In this document: positions 22,176 to 32,836 of the stretch, in pieces
How positions within the stretch are numbered: position 1 is the first letter of the stretch
How the letters are laid out: every line of letters starts with the position of its first letter
Source: Corythucha ciliata
Lineage: Eukaryota; Arthropoda; Insecta; Hemiptera; Tingidae
Length of the DNA stretch: 64,000 bases
Assembly: GCA_038030265.1 (NCBI GenBank)
Contig: CM075941.1
Location: 19,406,001 to 19,470,000, forward strand
Direction: 5' to 3'
Notes under the pieces: generated by a model
Seen by the model: the letters and a program-made list of their open reading frames with translations, nothing else
Told to the model about the DNA's origin: nothing
Database searches by the model: none
Program-made: the position numbers and the translations under genes

Positions 22176-22924
22176 TAACTTTCACTGAAACTAAGTCAGA
22201 TGGAATAATTATTCCAGCCAAAATAATCATTTTTAAGCCCCTTTCAAACGAGAATTGTCCAGCTGATCGGTTAACAGAAAGCTGCGCCTGCCAATAACTA
22301 CATAAATAGTAGGTACCGCAAGCAGTACTGACATAATTCACAACCTCTGCAGCCAATACATTTAAGCTGAGTAGTAACTAGAAGCAACGTTGCTACTAAA
22401 AGTGTGGTAGATAGACCCTTAATTAGTGTACATTAGTTAATTAATAAGTATAGGTATACCTTGCTTCCTATACAGAGAAATTGCCCTCAATAAACGCAAA
22501 TAGGTGCGTTCCACATAACTAGTCGTACCACCCATTCGCTTTAGGGCACTGCTAATTTAAAAGGCGCTTGCAATGACATGTCTCATGTAATCGAACGATT
22601 CTCGTTCTTCGATTTTAAACAAAATTTACAAATAACCAAGAAACAAACCTAAGGAAGTGCTTATCAACACAAAATAAGAGAAGCTCATTATCGTGCACTT
22701 TCGATTCCACTGTTACTTTTTTCCTTCAAAACCTGCACCCCAATTCATTCATTGTTCTCGTCATACGCCAGTTGCTTGCTATCACCTTTTTACGATAGTT
22801 CCGCTCGAAATGAAAACAACAAAATTGAAGGTGCGTAAGAAACATTTAAAATAGGTCGCTCAGATAGGGAGGGGGTGACATCACGTACGCGGGTATACCT
22901 ACATCGCGACCGGCTGAGCCCGTG
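22176..22924. other. gene-free stretch
   Basis: Nothing recognisable; AT-rich with TAGGTA-type simple motifs. Confidence 0.3.
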
Positions 22925-23740
22925 ATCCGAACCCATGCTAGAACAAACTTGCAGACTTGCAATTTCACGGTCAGCCCCCCAAAAATTACGAGTTCATCTA
23001 TTTTTTGCTCAGAATGATGAAATTTTTCGACTAATCGACAAGCATTTAAGCAACAAGAAAACAAGGTTCCAAAACTTGCAATTTCACCAAAATTAAGACC
23101 CGAAACTTGCAAGGAAACGTCCAGTTTTGTGGGCATTCGTCGTACACTTTGAGCGCTGTAGGGACAGGCTTGCATGCCCCCCCCCCACCAAAAAGGCCCC
23201 GAAATTTGCAATTTTTCTCAAATTAAGACTCTAAACTTTCAATTTCTTTGAAATCAAAACACTCAGTACTCGAAACTGTCAAATTCAGACCCTCTAACGT
23301 GCAAGCTCACACATATTTAGCTCTAAATGTTGGAATTATACGGCCATTCTACGCGAGCGCTCCATGCAGTCAGGGCCGTCTAGCCCAGACTCCACGCCAA
23401 CTTAAAACGAAAAGGCCAAGAAACTTGGTAATTTTGCTGGAATTACGACATAAAACTGGCAATTTAAAGAATAACGTGCCAAACTTTGCGGCTATGCGTC
23501 ACAACTTTCGCCACTCTTGTGGGCGATCATCAGCCCAGATTCCGCTTACAAAAAAAATCGCGGCCGATATCCTCGCAAACGCGCAGCTTCGAGACTACTT
23601 AGCCAGAAGCTTGAGTTTTAAGGATATTTAACCTCGAAACTTGATATTTCGTGGCTGTCTTGCCCTGAATCTTTGAAGTTACGTGACTATTTTACGCCCT
23701 GAATGAAAATTTGGAAGGAATTTTGGAATCCCAGGAAGAT
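22925..23740 (+). repeat. family D degenerate ~30-bp tandem array, forward
   Basis: The unit resembles CCGAAACTTGCAATTTCACC followed by AAAATTAAGAC. It is diverged, with one GC-rich interruption near 23350-23400. A reversed relative occurs at 45840-46325. Frames at 22846-23211 and 23248-23631 fall inside the repeats. Confidence 0.7.
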
Positions 23741-24330
23741 TTTTCCTGGGATTGAATTAACCGTTTTAAGTCTGAATCAGTCAGTCTGCGAAGCATAATA
23801 CCAACTCTCTGGGGCTTTCTTGCCCTCTTGCGGAGCCAAAGAGTCAAAGAAAAGTCCCACTGTAACAGTCAGTGTAACAGGGCGCTGTTCGGGCGAGATA
23901 TCAACGGGAACATGCGATTCTCTTCGGAAGGAATTACTTCCCTCCCCTCAAGTCACGCCGAAACTCCCTGCTTCTGAAGGAGCCAAATTCGCGAAATTAT
24001 AGCTTTATGATGGAGAGAAGTTCGCAAACTTGTGTTATTTTAATGGTGGATATCACCACCTCGGCTTATAAGATTCGGCTTCGTTGAAATTGGTATTTGT
24101 AATGCCCCCCCCCCCTCACGACTTATTCGTTAAGGGAGCAAAATTCAAATAGCCAATTTCAGGACCAATGAACCAGATTCTGGGATGAAATGACCAGTTA
24201 TTTCTCTAGTGGGAATAGTGTTCGTTACCTCCCTTTTCCAGAAACTATATTTGCAGCGTTAACGCCGCGCAGTGGCGTAATTATGGTTTCAATCCCCCAT
24301 CTATGGAGATGGCGTGTTGGCGTTTGTCAC
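23741..24330. other. gene-free stretch
   Basis: A C run lies near 24105-24116, and CAGTGGCGTAATTATGG at about 24285 looks like one hAT-type end without a visible partner. Confidence 0.3.
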
Positions 24331-25255
24331 TAAAATTGGGAAATATACACATTGGTTCGAAATATCTGAAGAAAACTTCGCGGAAAAAACAGAAAAAATA
24401 TGCTAACCCAATGTTATTATTACCCCAAATTGAGAACGCGTTCTAATGTGCTAATCTTGGGGCAAGAAGTAGGCGAAAAGCACTAACATTTGCGACTGGA
24501 ATAACGAAAAAAAAGTGCATGATCATAAAAAAAACACTAATTCGGGACTAAACATGGAGAAAATATTAATTTGCTAATGTAATTGAGAAAAAGCGCTAAT
24601 TCGCAGTTATACATTTGAGAAAAAGCAACAATCTATCGCTCAGCAGGACCAACAATGCCAATTTGTGGTTTCTCACGGAAACATCGGGACTAAAATTGAG
24701 AAAAAGTGCTAATGTGCTGCTAAAATTGAGAAAAACTCCAATTCGCGGTGGAGAAAAGATTAAATTCTGGGCTAATCGTTAGTTGGCAAACAGAGCTTTT
24801 CAGCGGCTAAAATACAGACACTAATTTGAGGATCAATTTGAGAAAATGCGCTAATTCAAAATTGAAGAAATTGAGAAAAACGGTAATTCACGGATACATG
24901 TTTGCTAAAAACCCGCATAATCACAGCTAAAACTGAGGCAAATGCAGATTCCCGCCTGAAATTGAGATTAAGAGTTCATTCGCCGGTAAAATTGAGTAAA
25001 TGCATTAATTCGCGGCTAAAATTAAGAAAAATCCTCATTCCTAGCTAAAATGGGGGGGGGGGCTAATTCACAGATCACTTTAAAAAAAACCCTGCTAAAA
25101 TTGAGGAAACGCGGTACCTAATTCGCGCCAAAATGGAGAAAATGAAGAAAAACGCTGATTCCCGGCTGAAATGGAAAAAAAGCGCTAGTGTGCTCCTAAA
25201 ATTGAGAAAAAACGCTAATTCGCGGATACATTTGATTAAAAAATAGGGGCGGCCT
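24331..25255 (+). repeat. family C array, forward, second locus
   Basis: About 30 copies of the CTAAAATTGAGAAAAAGCGC, TAATTCGCGG pattern, same orientation as at 7.4-8.0 kb. Confidence 0.8.
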
Positions 25256-27382
25256 GGAAGCATGTTGGGTCCTACGACTGGAACATTGTTTTATAAAAAG
25301 AAAGAGTAGATGAGATTTACGGTGGAACCTCTCCTAACAAACGCCTCTGACGCTGCGTATCGCTCCACGATTGTGGAGGCCGCCCCTCCCCTCTCTGCCA
25401 ACACCCCTTGGCAGCGCGGAAAGGAATGCTTTACCAGTAGCAAAAATTGACAAATAAAACTGAAAAGTCTTCTAACTATCTGACTAAAGAAAACCGGTAA
25501 AAACGGAACAAAAAAGGGGAAAAAATCGCGGAAAAAAAGGGGGGGGGAGTAGTTTTTCTGTCAAATCCATTCAAGAAATACTACAGCTTGCAGGTGCATG
25601 TGCCATAATAGAATAATTGTTTTCTTAAGCCCTAGGACAAACCCCAACTCTCTTGCCATCTCAATGTGGAAAAAATGGGACCATTACATCACGAATCACC
25701 GAACTTTCGCATAGGTGTACGAAATGGTTTGATTAAAATCTCTAGCCCCACCTTTCCAGAATTTTATATTGTAATTATCCGTTTATTTTTCCCTTCATAT
25801 TGTACAAAAAAGAACATCCATCTCTGCACTCTCTCTGATAAGAATCTAATAATGAAGTTTCTTTATTTGAAGCAGGAAAACAAAATACGATCTGGCGAAG
25901 AAGAATGTTTTCCACGGTCTACTTGGGTATTTAAAGAGATATGAAACAATAAAAATGTTATCCTTCGGAGAATGTTCAATGTCCCTTCTCCCCCTGCTCT
26001 TATAACTATCCTACAATAAATTTAATGAATTGGCGTGCAGGACTTTCTCCTATTAGTCCTATAATAATGATTATTTTGGTGGTGAGCACAAGTAATTTCA
26101 GTTTAATTGCATTAATCTTTTTGTTAATTATACTCATAAGTTACAACTTTTAACGCCCATCTCCACAATCGAAGAAGAACGGAGGACGAGTGAGAGAGAA
26201 ATTGGAGAGCATTGTGACTTCCTATACTCCTCTAAGTTTTCAATCGGATACACGCATGCATATTTCGACAAGTGCACTTTTTTTTCTTCTTAAATGCATC
26301 CGCGGATTGAAGTTCTTAAAAAGCTCTTAAAAGGTTCTACAATCCTAATCCACAAAAGCTCGGGCGCAACTCGTCCGCAACGAACGCCATGCGCTTGCAC
26401 CTCTGTGATATTTTCTCCATCTCACTCAATTCCTTTTCCCTCTCCGTAACACGATGTAACACCAATGTATGTGTGTTGTGTGTACTCAGAGCTCAGGGAG
26501 TCGCCTATTGCTAAGGATGCAAGCCGAATTAGAAGTAGAGGGCGAGGTGGACGGATATTTCATTAGAAAACGTATCAACGAATTCAATTTGAATCCGTCT
26601 ATTCTTTTTTTCTTCTCTCTGTAGAAATAAAGCTTTTTTTGTAATCGTCAGGATAAAGGATAAATAAACTCGAGTGGACTGTAATAAGGAAGTAGAAGCC
26701 TTTGGTGGCTGATGTCTGGGATTGCAGACATAATACAAATACGGTTGTAGGGGTTCAATTTAAAAGATTAAGTGCCAAGAAAGTAACGGAAAGGAAAAGA
26801 TGGTGGAATTACGGAAAAAATTATTCTTCCGGCCAGCTATATTCACTGTGGGCTCGCACTGCTCGCAGAGCTCTAAATTAAAAGATAGGGAAAAAAAAAA
26901 CGCAAAAAAGAAATATTTTCAACCGTTAGCTTACAGAAATTGAGCATGAAGCTGGTGGTATGAAAGAGGGGGGGGGGGTATCGCGGATCCAAGACGCTGA
27001 TTAAAAATTCCGGTGGTGCCCTAAACCATTTATTTCGAAATTTATCTACGGAGATAGTTAATGGACAAAACGTACTTCGGAGCTTTTGCTGGATCTTTGA
27101 ACGTCAAAGGTTTATTATATTACCCCCTCGAGACCAGCCTGGTTTGAACCTCTTTTTTAAATGTTAAATCGTGCACTTTTCATTAGCTTGTTCGTTAGTA
27201 TAAGAGCAGGATTCCTGAACTGGGTGAGGTTGCTTAGTCAGATGTAATGCAAACAAATAGCTTATTCATTCTTGTCATTTAAAGGCGAATTGTTATCAAT
27301 TTTACAATAAAACGTGCCCATTGCGAAGTGGGCGCAGAGAAAGTTCAAATTGCTATTGAAGAGAAGGTAAATTTTCTCTCAC
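25256..27382. other. gene-free stretch, possibly intronic to the minus-strand gene at 27.4 kb
   Basis: No exon could be assigned. If the exon at 27383-27728 is real, its intron begins here on the minus strand. GC-richer sequence at 25320-25440 and a G run near 26968 stand out but were not identified. Confidence 0.3.
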
Positions 27383-27728
27383 CGTTATGGTTCTCGTCGT
27401 TCCAGAGGTGAACATTCGCTATGTACATATTTGGCGGAGGAGGAAGCGGCAGATAGTAGTAACAGTCGGAGCAACACAGGGAGCAACAGTCGTCCGTTTC
27501 ACTTTTTGACCCATCCTCAGAGCGTGCTGGTTCAAAAAGGGTCAAATCCAGGCCGACCATTTCTTCGTCATCGCTGAACGGCTCGAATTCATCGCTGTCA
27601 CGACACTCTCGCCACCAGTCGATGTTATCCTCGAGATAGTCGCGCCAATTGGCTCGAACGCGACTTGCCGAGGAGCCGCCGCTGCAACCGCCGAGGGATT
27701 TCCAACCGTCCACCAAACCGTCCATCAT
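27383..27728 (-). CDS. probable first coding exon of an unidentified acidic protein
   Basis: The true ATG is at 27728 (gcagaaATGATGG); upstream codons open only through a GTG and a poly-Lys stretch. The frame gives about 115 residues. It begins MMDGLVDGWKSLGGCSGGSS, continues through WRDYLEDNIDWWREC and a strongly acidic stretch (SDDEE), then a cysteine cluster (DDCCSLCCSDCYYY) and LPLPPPP. A splice donor AACG|GTGAGAG ends it at 27383; beyond this the frame runs only nine codons to a stop. Trp/Asp/Glu/Cys richness and GC content (clearly above the surroundings) are those of real coding DNA. I do not recognise the family, and downstream exons were not found. Confidence 0.55.
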
Positions 27729-29029
27729 TTCTGCATTATTTGTTTGTTTTTTTTTTTTGAAAGTCGACACTCGAGGAAAGAAGTGACTCAGTTTTATCGT
27801 AATAAAGCCGATTTAGAAAACGAATGGATAGGAGCAGTGAGTTTTAAGCACGAACAGCCCTCGCTCGTCCTACATTCTTTCACTGCGTCCGTGTCGGCAT
27901 CCACCACGTATAATTCGCACTAGGTGGGTGTCAAATCTGTGGGATATAATAAACAAAATAAAAAACGAAAGCCGCCCGCTCATTCACTCGACAACGTATT
28001 GATACAAGAGCCACGATGAAAAACTTCCGCCTCCTCAGAGTAAAGTAAAATAAAATATTTAAATTTTCCTATTCACAAAAACAAACCGAGAAAAAAAATG
28101 TCATTTTGAACTAGCAGAACCCCGTTATCTCACTAACACGAAGCTCGCTGACCTAAAGAGACAGGTTTATTCCTTTTTCAAATGACTGGACTCGTCACAA
28201 GATACATCGGAGTCCTCCCACCACAAAAGTTACGACGCTTGAACCTCTTTCTCCAAGATTTCCAAGTCCACCAGGGGAAAAATCTACAAATTTGATAAAA
28301 TTCCAAGTTTCCAGAACACAAATTACCCTCGCCAACTCTTCAACATGGCACAATGCGAAAACCCTTAAACTAAACCAAGAGAAGAGAGACGTGAGAGGGA
28401 AGTTGAAACGAGTATAGAGAAGACTCGTTAGTTTCAGTTTGTTAGAGGTCTTTTGAAAGGAACGCGAATCTGTTACACTGCCGGGAACACAACTCTTTTT
28501 TGTTTTCTGACAAGTCGAAAGGCAGGGGATGGCAGGAGGAAATTCAGCTTTGGTTTAGGATCGAAGTTGATTATAGAGAGCAAGAGAATAAAGTTTTTGA
28601 GTGTGTTCATGGTCATGACTGGTGAAAACAAGATTAAAAAGACCATTCGTTGGCACTATAATTTCTAATTATAGTTTGCTGATGCGGTGAGGAACACCGG
28701 GAAATACACTGGCTTAAACATTGGGGGGCTGTATTGTTTCAGAAAACCCCTTTGGGTAAATGAGGAGGGGGGCGGGGGCGGTAGCCTGCCTTCAGTGGTC
28801 TCGACGCGAAAGCCCTGAACACGCTTTAGGAGTCGATAAATCGACCGAAAAACTCAATTTTTCTCAAGGGACGTTCTGGCTGTGGTCAGCTGCATTTTCT
28901 GCATTCTGAGGGTCTCATTTGTCGCGTCCGACTCAAATCGAAACACTTTCTTCAAAATGTCCCGAAAAATCGGTCATATAAACACTCATGACTCCCTAAA
29001 AAAAAACCAACTAAGCGGGGGCGCCCATT
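27729..29029. other. 5' flank of the minus-strand exon, then gene-free sequence
   Basis: The region upstream of the exon (about 27730-28000) would hold its leader and promoter; no TATA box is evident. A 71-codon plus frame at 28453-28668 has no recognisable motif. Confidence 0.3.
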
Positions 29030-29605
29030 CAAAGAAACAATTGTTTTTCTTTTTCGGTAGCCTCATTCAAAAAGGTAATTTCACAGATTTGGGTCCTTCA
29101 AAAAACCAACGTCGCGGGTGGTGGACTCTTTCGAAGCCTACATTTTGTGGATTTGGCACTTACAGCACCCAGTTTGGTGGTTTCGCGCAGTTCAAATAAC
29201 TAATCTTGACTTTGCCTCCTCGAAAGAAAAGTTATTCCGCCGGTTCAGCTCTTTCTAAAGAGCAATTTTGCGGGTCTGGCTCCATTCAAAAATAAAATTT
29301 TGGCGAGTTTGTCTCACTCGAATTAGGAGGATTCAGCTTTCTAGAACAACAAAATTTCGTGGTAGGCTGACTCACTCACTAAAAAGAGCAATTTCCCTCC
29401 ATCTAAAACGAAATTTCGCGTTGCACCGACCCATTCTGAAGCAATTTCACTGGGCCTACTCATTGAAAAATACAATTTCGTGCGATTTACCTCTTTCAAT
29501 CCCCAAATTTCGCGGATTCGGCACTTTCAGAAACCAATTACGTGAGTTTAGCTCATTCAAAAATGAAATTTCGCAGTTTTAGCTCCTTTAAATCCCATTT
29601 TTCCA
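29030..29605 (+). repeat. family B array, forward, second locus
   Basis: ATTTCGCGGATTTGGCTCTTTC-like units in the same orientation as at 17.3 kb. The 104-codon frame 29268-29582 lies wholly within them. Confidence 0.75.
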
Positions 29606-29689
29606 CTATCTAAGAGAGTATAATCCTGCCTGAATGGATATTCAGGTAGAAATATCCATAATCTCGTTAGTAAAATAACCATTTGCGCG

Positions 29690-30175
29690 GCAGACGGTCA
29701 CCAATTTCGTCTGAATTGGGAGTTTCTGGACCAAACAAATCAATTTACAGGGGATGATTGGAGAGTTTCGCGGCTAAATGGATAATTTCTCGGGTAAATA
29801 GAGAGTGTCACAGCTACAAAACGTTTATAGATCTAGGTGGAGCGTTTCACGGTTAAATAACTAGTTTAGTGCGAGTTCCTTTACCTAACAAATCAGTTTT
29901 CACGTCTAAATGATGAGTTTAGCTAAATTGAGAGTTTCAAAGCAAAATGGAGAGTTTTGCTAATGAACGATTTTTCGCGGCTGAATACATTTCAAAGCGC
30001 TGGTTTCTTGTGGACCATGAAATTTATTTCCACGGCTAAATGGAGATTTTCGTGGCGAAATACAGTTTTTAGTGCGAATTTTTGCGCCAACGTAGAAGTT
30101 TTCAAAGATAAATGGAGAGGATTTTCCCTGCTAAATTTGACGTATGAAGAAGCTAAATCCACGAATTAGTTACGT
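29690..30175 (+). repeat. family E short tandem array
   Basis: Repeated GGCTAAATGGAGAGTTTCGC-like units of about 20-30 bases lie between the opposed family B arrays. Confidence 0.65.
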
Positions 30176-30214
30176 ATTGCTTTTTGACTAGTTCGAAAGC
30201 GTTTTTTTTTTTTT

Positions 30215-31010
30215 TTTTTTTCGCGGTTAAACCTGTCAAATTTGATTTTATTGAGCCAACTCCAAACCCTTTATTAAATGGGCCATCAGTGCGAAATTTG
30301 GTTTTTAACGAAGCGAATTTCAATTTTTCAGTCAGTCAGCCCCGCGACATTGCGATTCAACAAGCCAACTCCAACGAAATTTCACTTTTGAAGAAGTCGA
30401 ACGCGAAATTTTTTTGGGTAAGCTAATCCCCGGCATTGGACGGCCCAACCCTAAGAAATCGTTATTTTTTTACAAGTTAGACGAGTAAAATTGCTCTTTT
30501 AAAATGACCGAACACCCTGAGAATTTGCTTTTTTGAATAGGTCAACAGCGCGAAATTGTGTTTTTGTAACAGGAAAAGCCTCGAAATATTTTTTAAAGGG
30601 CAAACCTATACCGCGGAACTCGTTTTTAATTAGCCAATCCGCGAAATTAAATTTTTGATTAGGTTGGACGCGCCAGATTGGTCCTTCGAGTGGCCCAAAG
30701 TGACGAAATTTGTTTTGTTTTTATGGTGAGCCCAACCCCAAAATTGATTTTGGATGAGCCAACCCTGCAAAATTTTTGTATGAAAAGAGCCAGACTAGTG
30801 AAGTTGTTCTTTAAAATGAGCGAAACCCGCGAAATGGCGTTTGAATAAGTTAAAAGCGGGAAATTTCGTTTCCGTAGCAGTGAAAATGCTCTACATAATG
30901 GAAGTGAATTTTTTTTAAATGAGCCTCAGGAGTAAGGATTCCACGAAATCGCTCTCTAAAATGAGCCGAAAATTCTGAAGCTCAACACCAGCTGTAGCAA
31001 ATTTCACCTT
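30215..31010 (-). repeat. family B array, reverse, second locus
   Basis: GCGAAATTTGTTTTTGAATGAGCC-type units, the reverse complement of the 29.0-29.6 kb array, give a second forward-centre-reverse arrangement. A T run lies at 30200-30221. Confidence 0.75.
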
Positions 31011-31301
31011 TGGAAAGGAAAGTATGAGACACACATATGTGACTATCCTATAAAAGGTGTGAACGATGTAAGATGTGAGGCTGAATGAAAACAAACGATA
31101 TTGCGATGGACTAGATCGCTAAACAATGATTGGGCTCGTGAGTCGGGTTGCATGAACTTTGCCGCACACAGGCGCGGATCTAGAGTTTTTCTCAAGGGGG
31201 GGGGGATGCCTTCACATTTTTTTCTAGATTTTAGCCGCAATCTCGATTTATCCATGGAAAATTCTTCATAAACCGTGATTTAGCATCTACTCTTACTTTT
31301 A

Positions 31302-31450
31302 CGCCCGATTTCACCAACTTCTTAAACCAAGATCAACAACTAATCACGATTAACAATGTAAACACTTGTATCAAAATGCATATGGGTAGCTATTGGCAAC
31401 TAATCACGATCAACTTTAAACGAGATCAATTTTGTTGGTGAAAATGGGCC
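31302..31450. mobile_element. foldback MITE with TTA duplication, 149 bp
   Basis: Left end CGCCCGATTTCACCAACT and reversed right end GGCCCATTTTCACCAACA; the arms extend through CAACTAATCACGAT. Flanks TTA at 31299-31301 and 31451-31453. PIF/Harbinger-like. Confidence 0.75.
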
Positions 31451-31479
31451 TTAGTTTAGATTTTTCATCGCGAAACAAG

Positions 31480-31860
31480 AAATTGGTGTGCTTTCTCAAT
31501 TTTAGCCGCGAAAGATCACTTTGTTGACCAATTTATTCAGTAAATGTGTGCTTCCTCTCAATTCTGCCGTGAAAGAGCACCTTTTCTCAATTCTAGCCGT
31601 GAAAAGTTTTCCATAAATGCCAACTAGCGCATTTTCTTAATCCTGGCTCGGATGTAGGAGTGCGAAACCACGAATGCGCGTGTTTTCTTTCAAATTCAGA
31701 TGCGAATATGAGCTCTATTTCTCAATTTTATCGGCGAGTAGGCCTTTTTTCTCCATTTTGGCCGTGATTTGGCGGAATTTCGGCCACGGACTTGCCCCAT
31801 CAAGGGAACAGCGCATTATTATTGCTATTTTTTCTCACATTTCGTCTCTGGATGCTGTAA
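31480..31860 (-). repeat. family C array, reverse
   Basis: TTTCTCAATTTTAGCCGCGA-type units, the reverse complement of the 7.4 and 24.3 kb arrays. Confidence 0.7.
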
Positions 31861-32211
31861 CGAAAAACAGCGTTTTTCTTTTTTTTTAGATGTTGACTTC
31901 GAATTAACGGTAACTTTCCATAATAACAGCACATGCGAATCTTAAGGGGCTTTCCTGGAAGTCGGGAGTCGTAAACATCTACCAAAGCCAGTGTCAAGGC
32001 ATAACGGTTTCATTTTCTGCCGCTGCCTTTCAGGGCGTTTATTGGCTGTGACCAGCTTTGATATTTTATGGAACTGATTTTTCAAATAAAATGATGAAAG
32101 GACAAAGTGTGAGGCTTTCGGGTTAATTCTGAATTCGTTGAACGCTAACCAGAACAAAAATGAAAATGGTTTGAATAAGAGCATCGGGGAAATCGTAACA
32201 TTAGAAGGCTT

Positions 32212-32563
32212 GCAAGTACTCCCCTCCTCCGCCCATTAACCCCTCACCCTTTTACGCGCAAAGTTTTTGGAATATTTCATTTTTTATGGTCGCTTATGAA
32301 ACCTTTTATTGGCTTGTGACAAGGCCAATTGAGCCTGAATTTCAATTTTGAGTCTCCTAAAATTTTAAATTAATTCATAAAGATACAAGTAATTTTATAC
32401 ATAAATTTAAAATTTGACGAGTCAAAATTGAAATTCAGGTTTATCTGCTGTTCTCTCAAGCCTGTAAGGTTTCATAATGAGACCATAAAAAATGAAATAT
32501 TTCGAATACTTTGCGCGTAAAACGGTAAGGGGATGTTGGGCGAGGGGTGGTACTTGTATGTCC
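32212..32563. mobile_element. foldback element, ~350 bp with ~165-bp arms
   Basis: The left arm (CAAGTACT, a C-rich block, then TTTTACGCGCAAAGT and TTTCATTTTTTATGGTC) pairs with the right arm almost throughout; the centre near 32385-32400 is AT-rich. No firm target duplication was read. Confidence 0.8.
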
Positions 32564-32682
32564 CCATGACACTTTCGACTAAATAATGTTCTCAGTAATG
32601 ATTCACTACATTTTGGTTATTATTCTTACAGAATCTTTTCACTTCAGCTGGAATACAGCTAGCATGGCCCACACAATGACAA

Positions 32683-32765
32683 GTCAGGTTGGCCGAGCGG
32701 TCTAAGGCGCCAGATTTAAGCTCTGGTTCCCGATGGGAGCGTGGGTTCGAACCCCACACCTGGCA
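32683..32765 (+). tRNA. tRNA-Leu(TAA)
   Basis: 83 bases. The acceptor GTCAGGT/ACCTGGC pairs fully (one G-U). The D-arm is GGCCGAGCGGTCTAAGGC, the anticodon stem CCAGA/TCTGG has loop TTTAAGC (anticodon TAA), a long variable arm (TTCCCGATGGGAGC) marks a class II tRNA, and the T-arm is GTGGG-TTCGAAC-CCCAC. Discriminator A. It is intronless and looks functional. The 3' flank has no strong T run; a weak one lies in the next 20 bases. Confidence 0.95.
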
Positions 32766-32798
32766 AACAAATTTTATAATTTTTGCACCGTGTGCAAA

Positions 32799-32800
32799 AA

Positions 32801-32834
<34 letters not shown>

Positions 32835-32836
32835 TA
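32799..32836. repeat. (TAA)n microsatellite
   Basis: About a dozen AAT/TAA triplets with one substitution, just downstream of the tRNA-Leu gene. Confidence 0.9.

Noticed and set aside
24282..24300. Second hAT element from CAGTGGCGTAATTATGG
   Set aside because: No matching opposite end or duplication found within the next 1.5 kb.
27729..27770. N-terminal extension of the 27.4-kb exon through a poly-Lys run
   Set aside because: It would start at GTG; the first ATG is at 27728 in a good context.
29268..29582. 104-codon open frame
   Set aside because: Lies wholly in a family B array; the ~30-base period keeps frames open and the translation is repetitive without any domain.
31167..31200. Element end CAGGCGCGGATCTAGAG followed by a G run
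   Set aside because: Looks like one terminus of a DNA transposon but no partner could be found.
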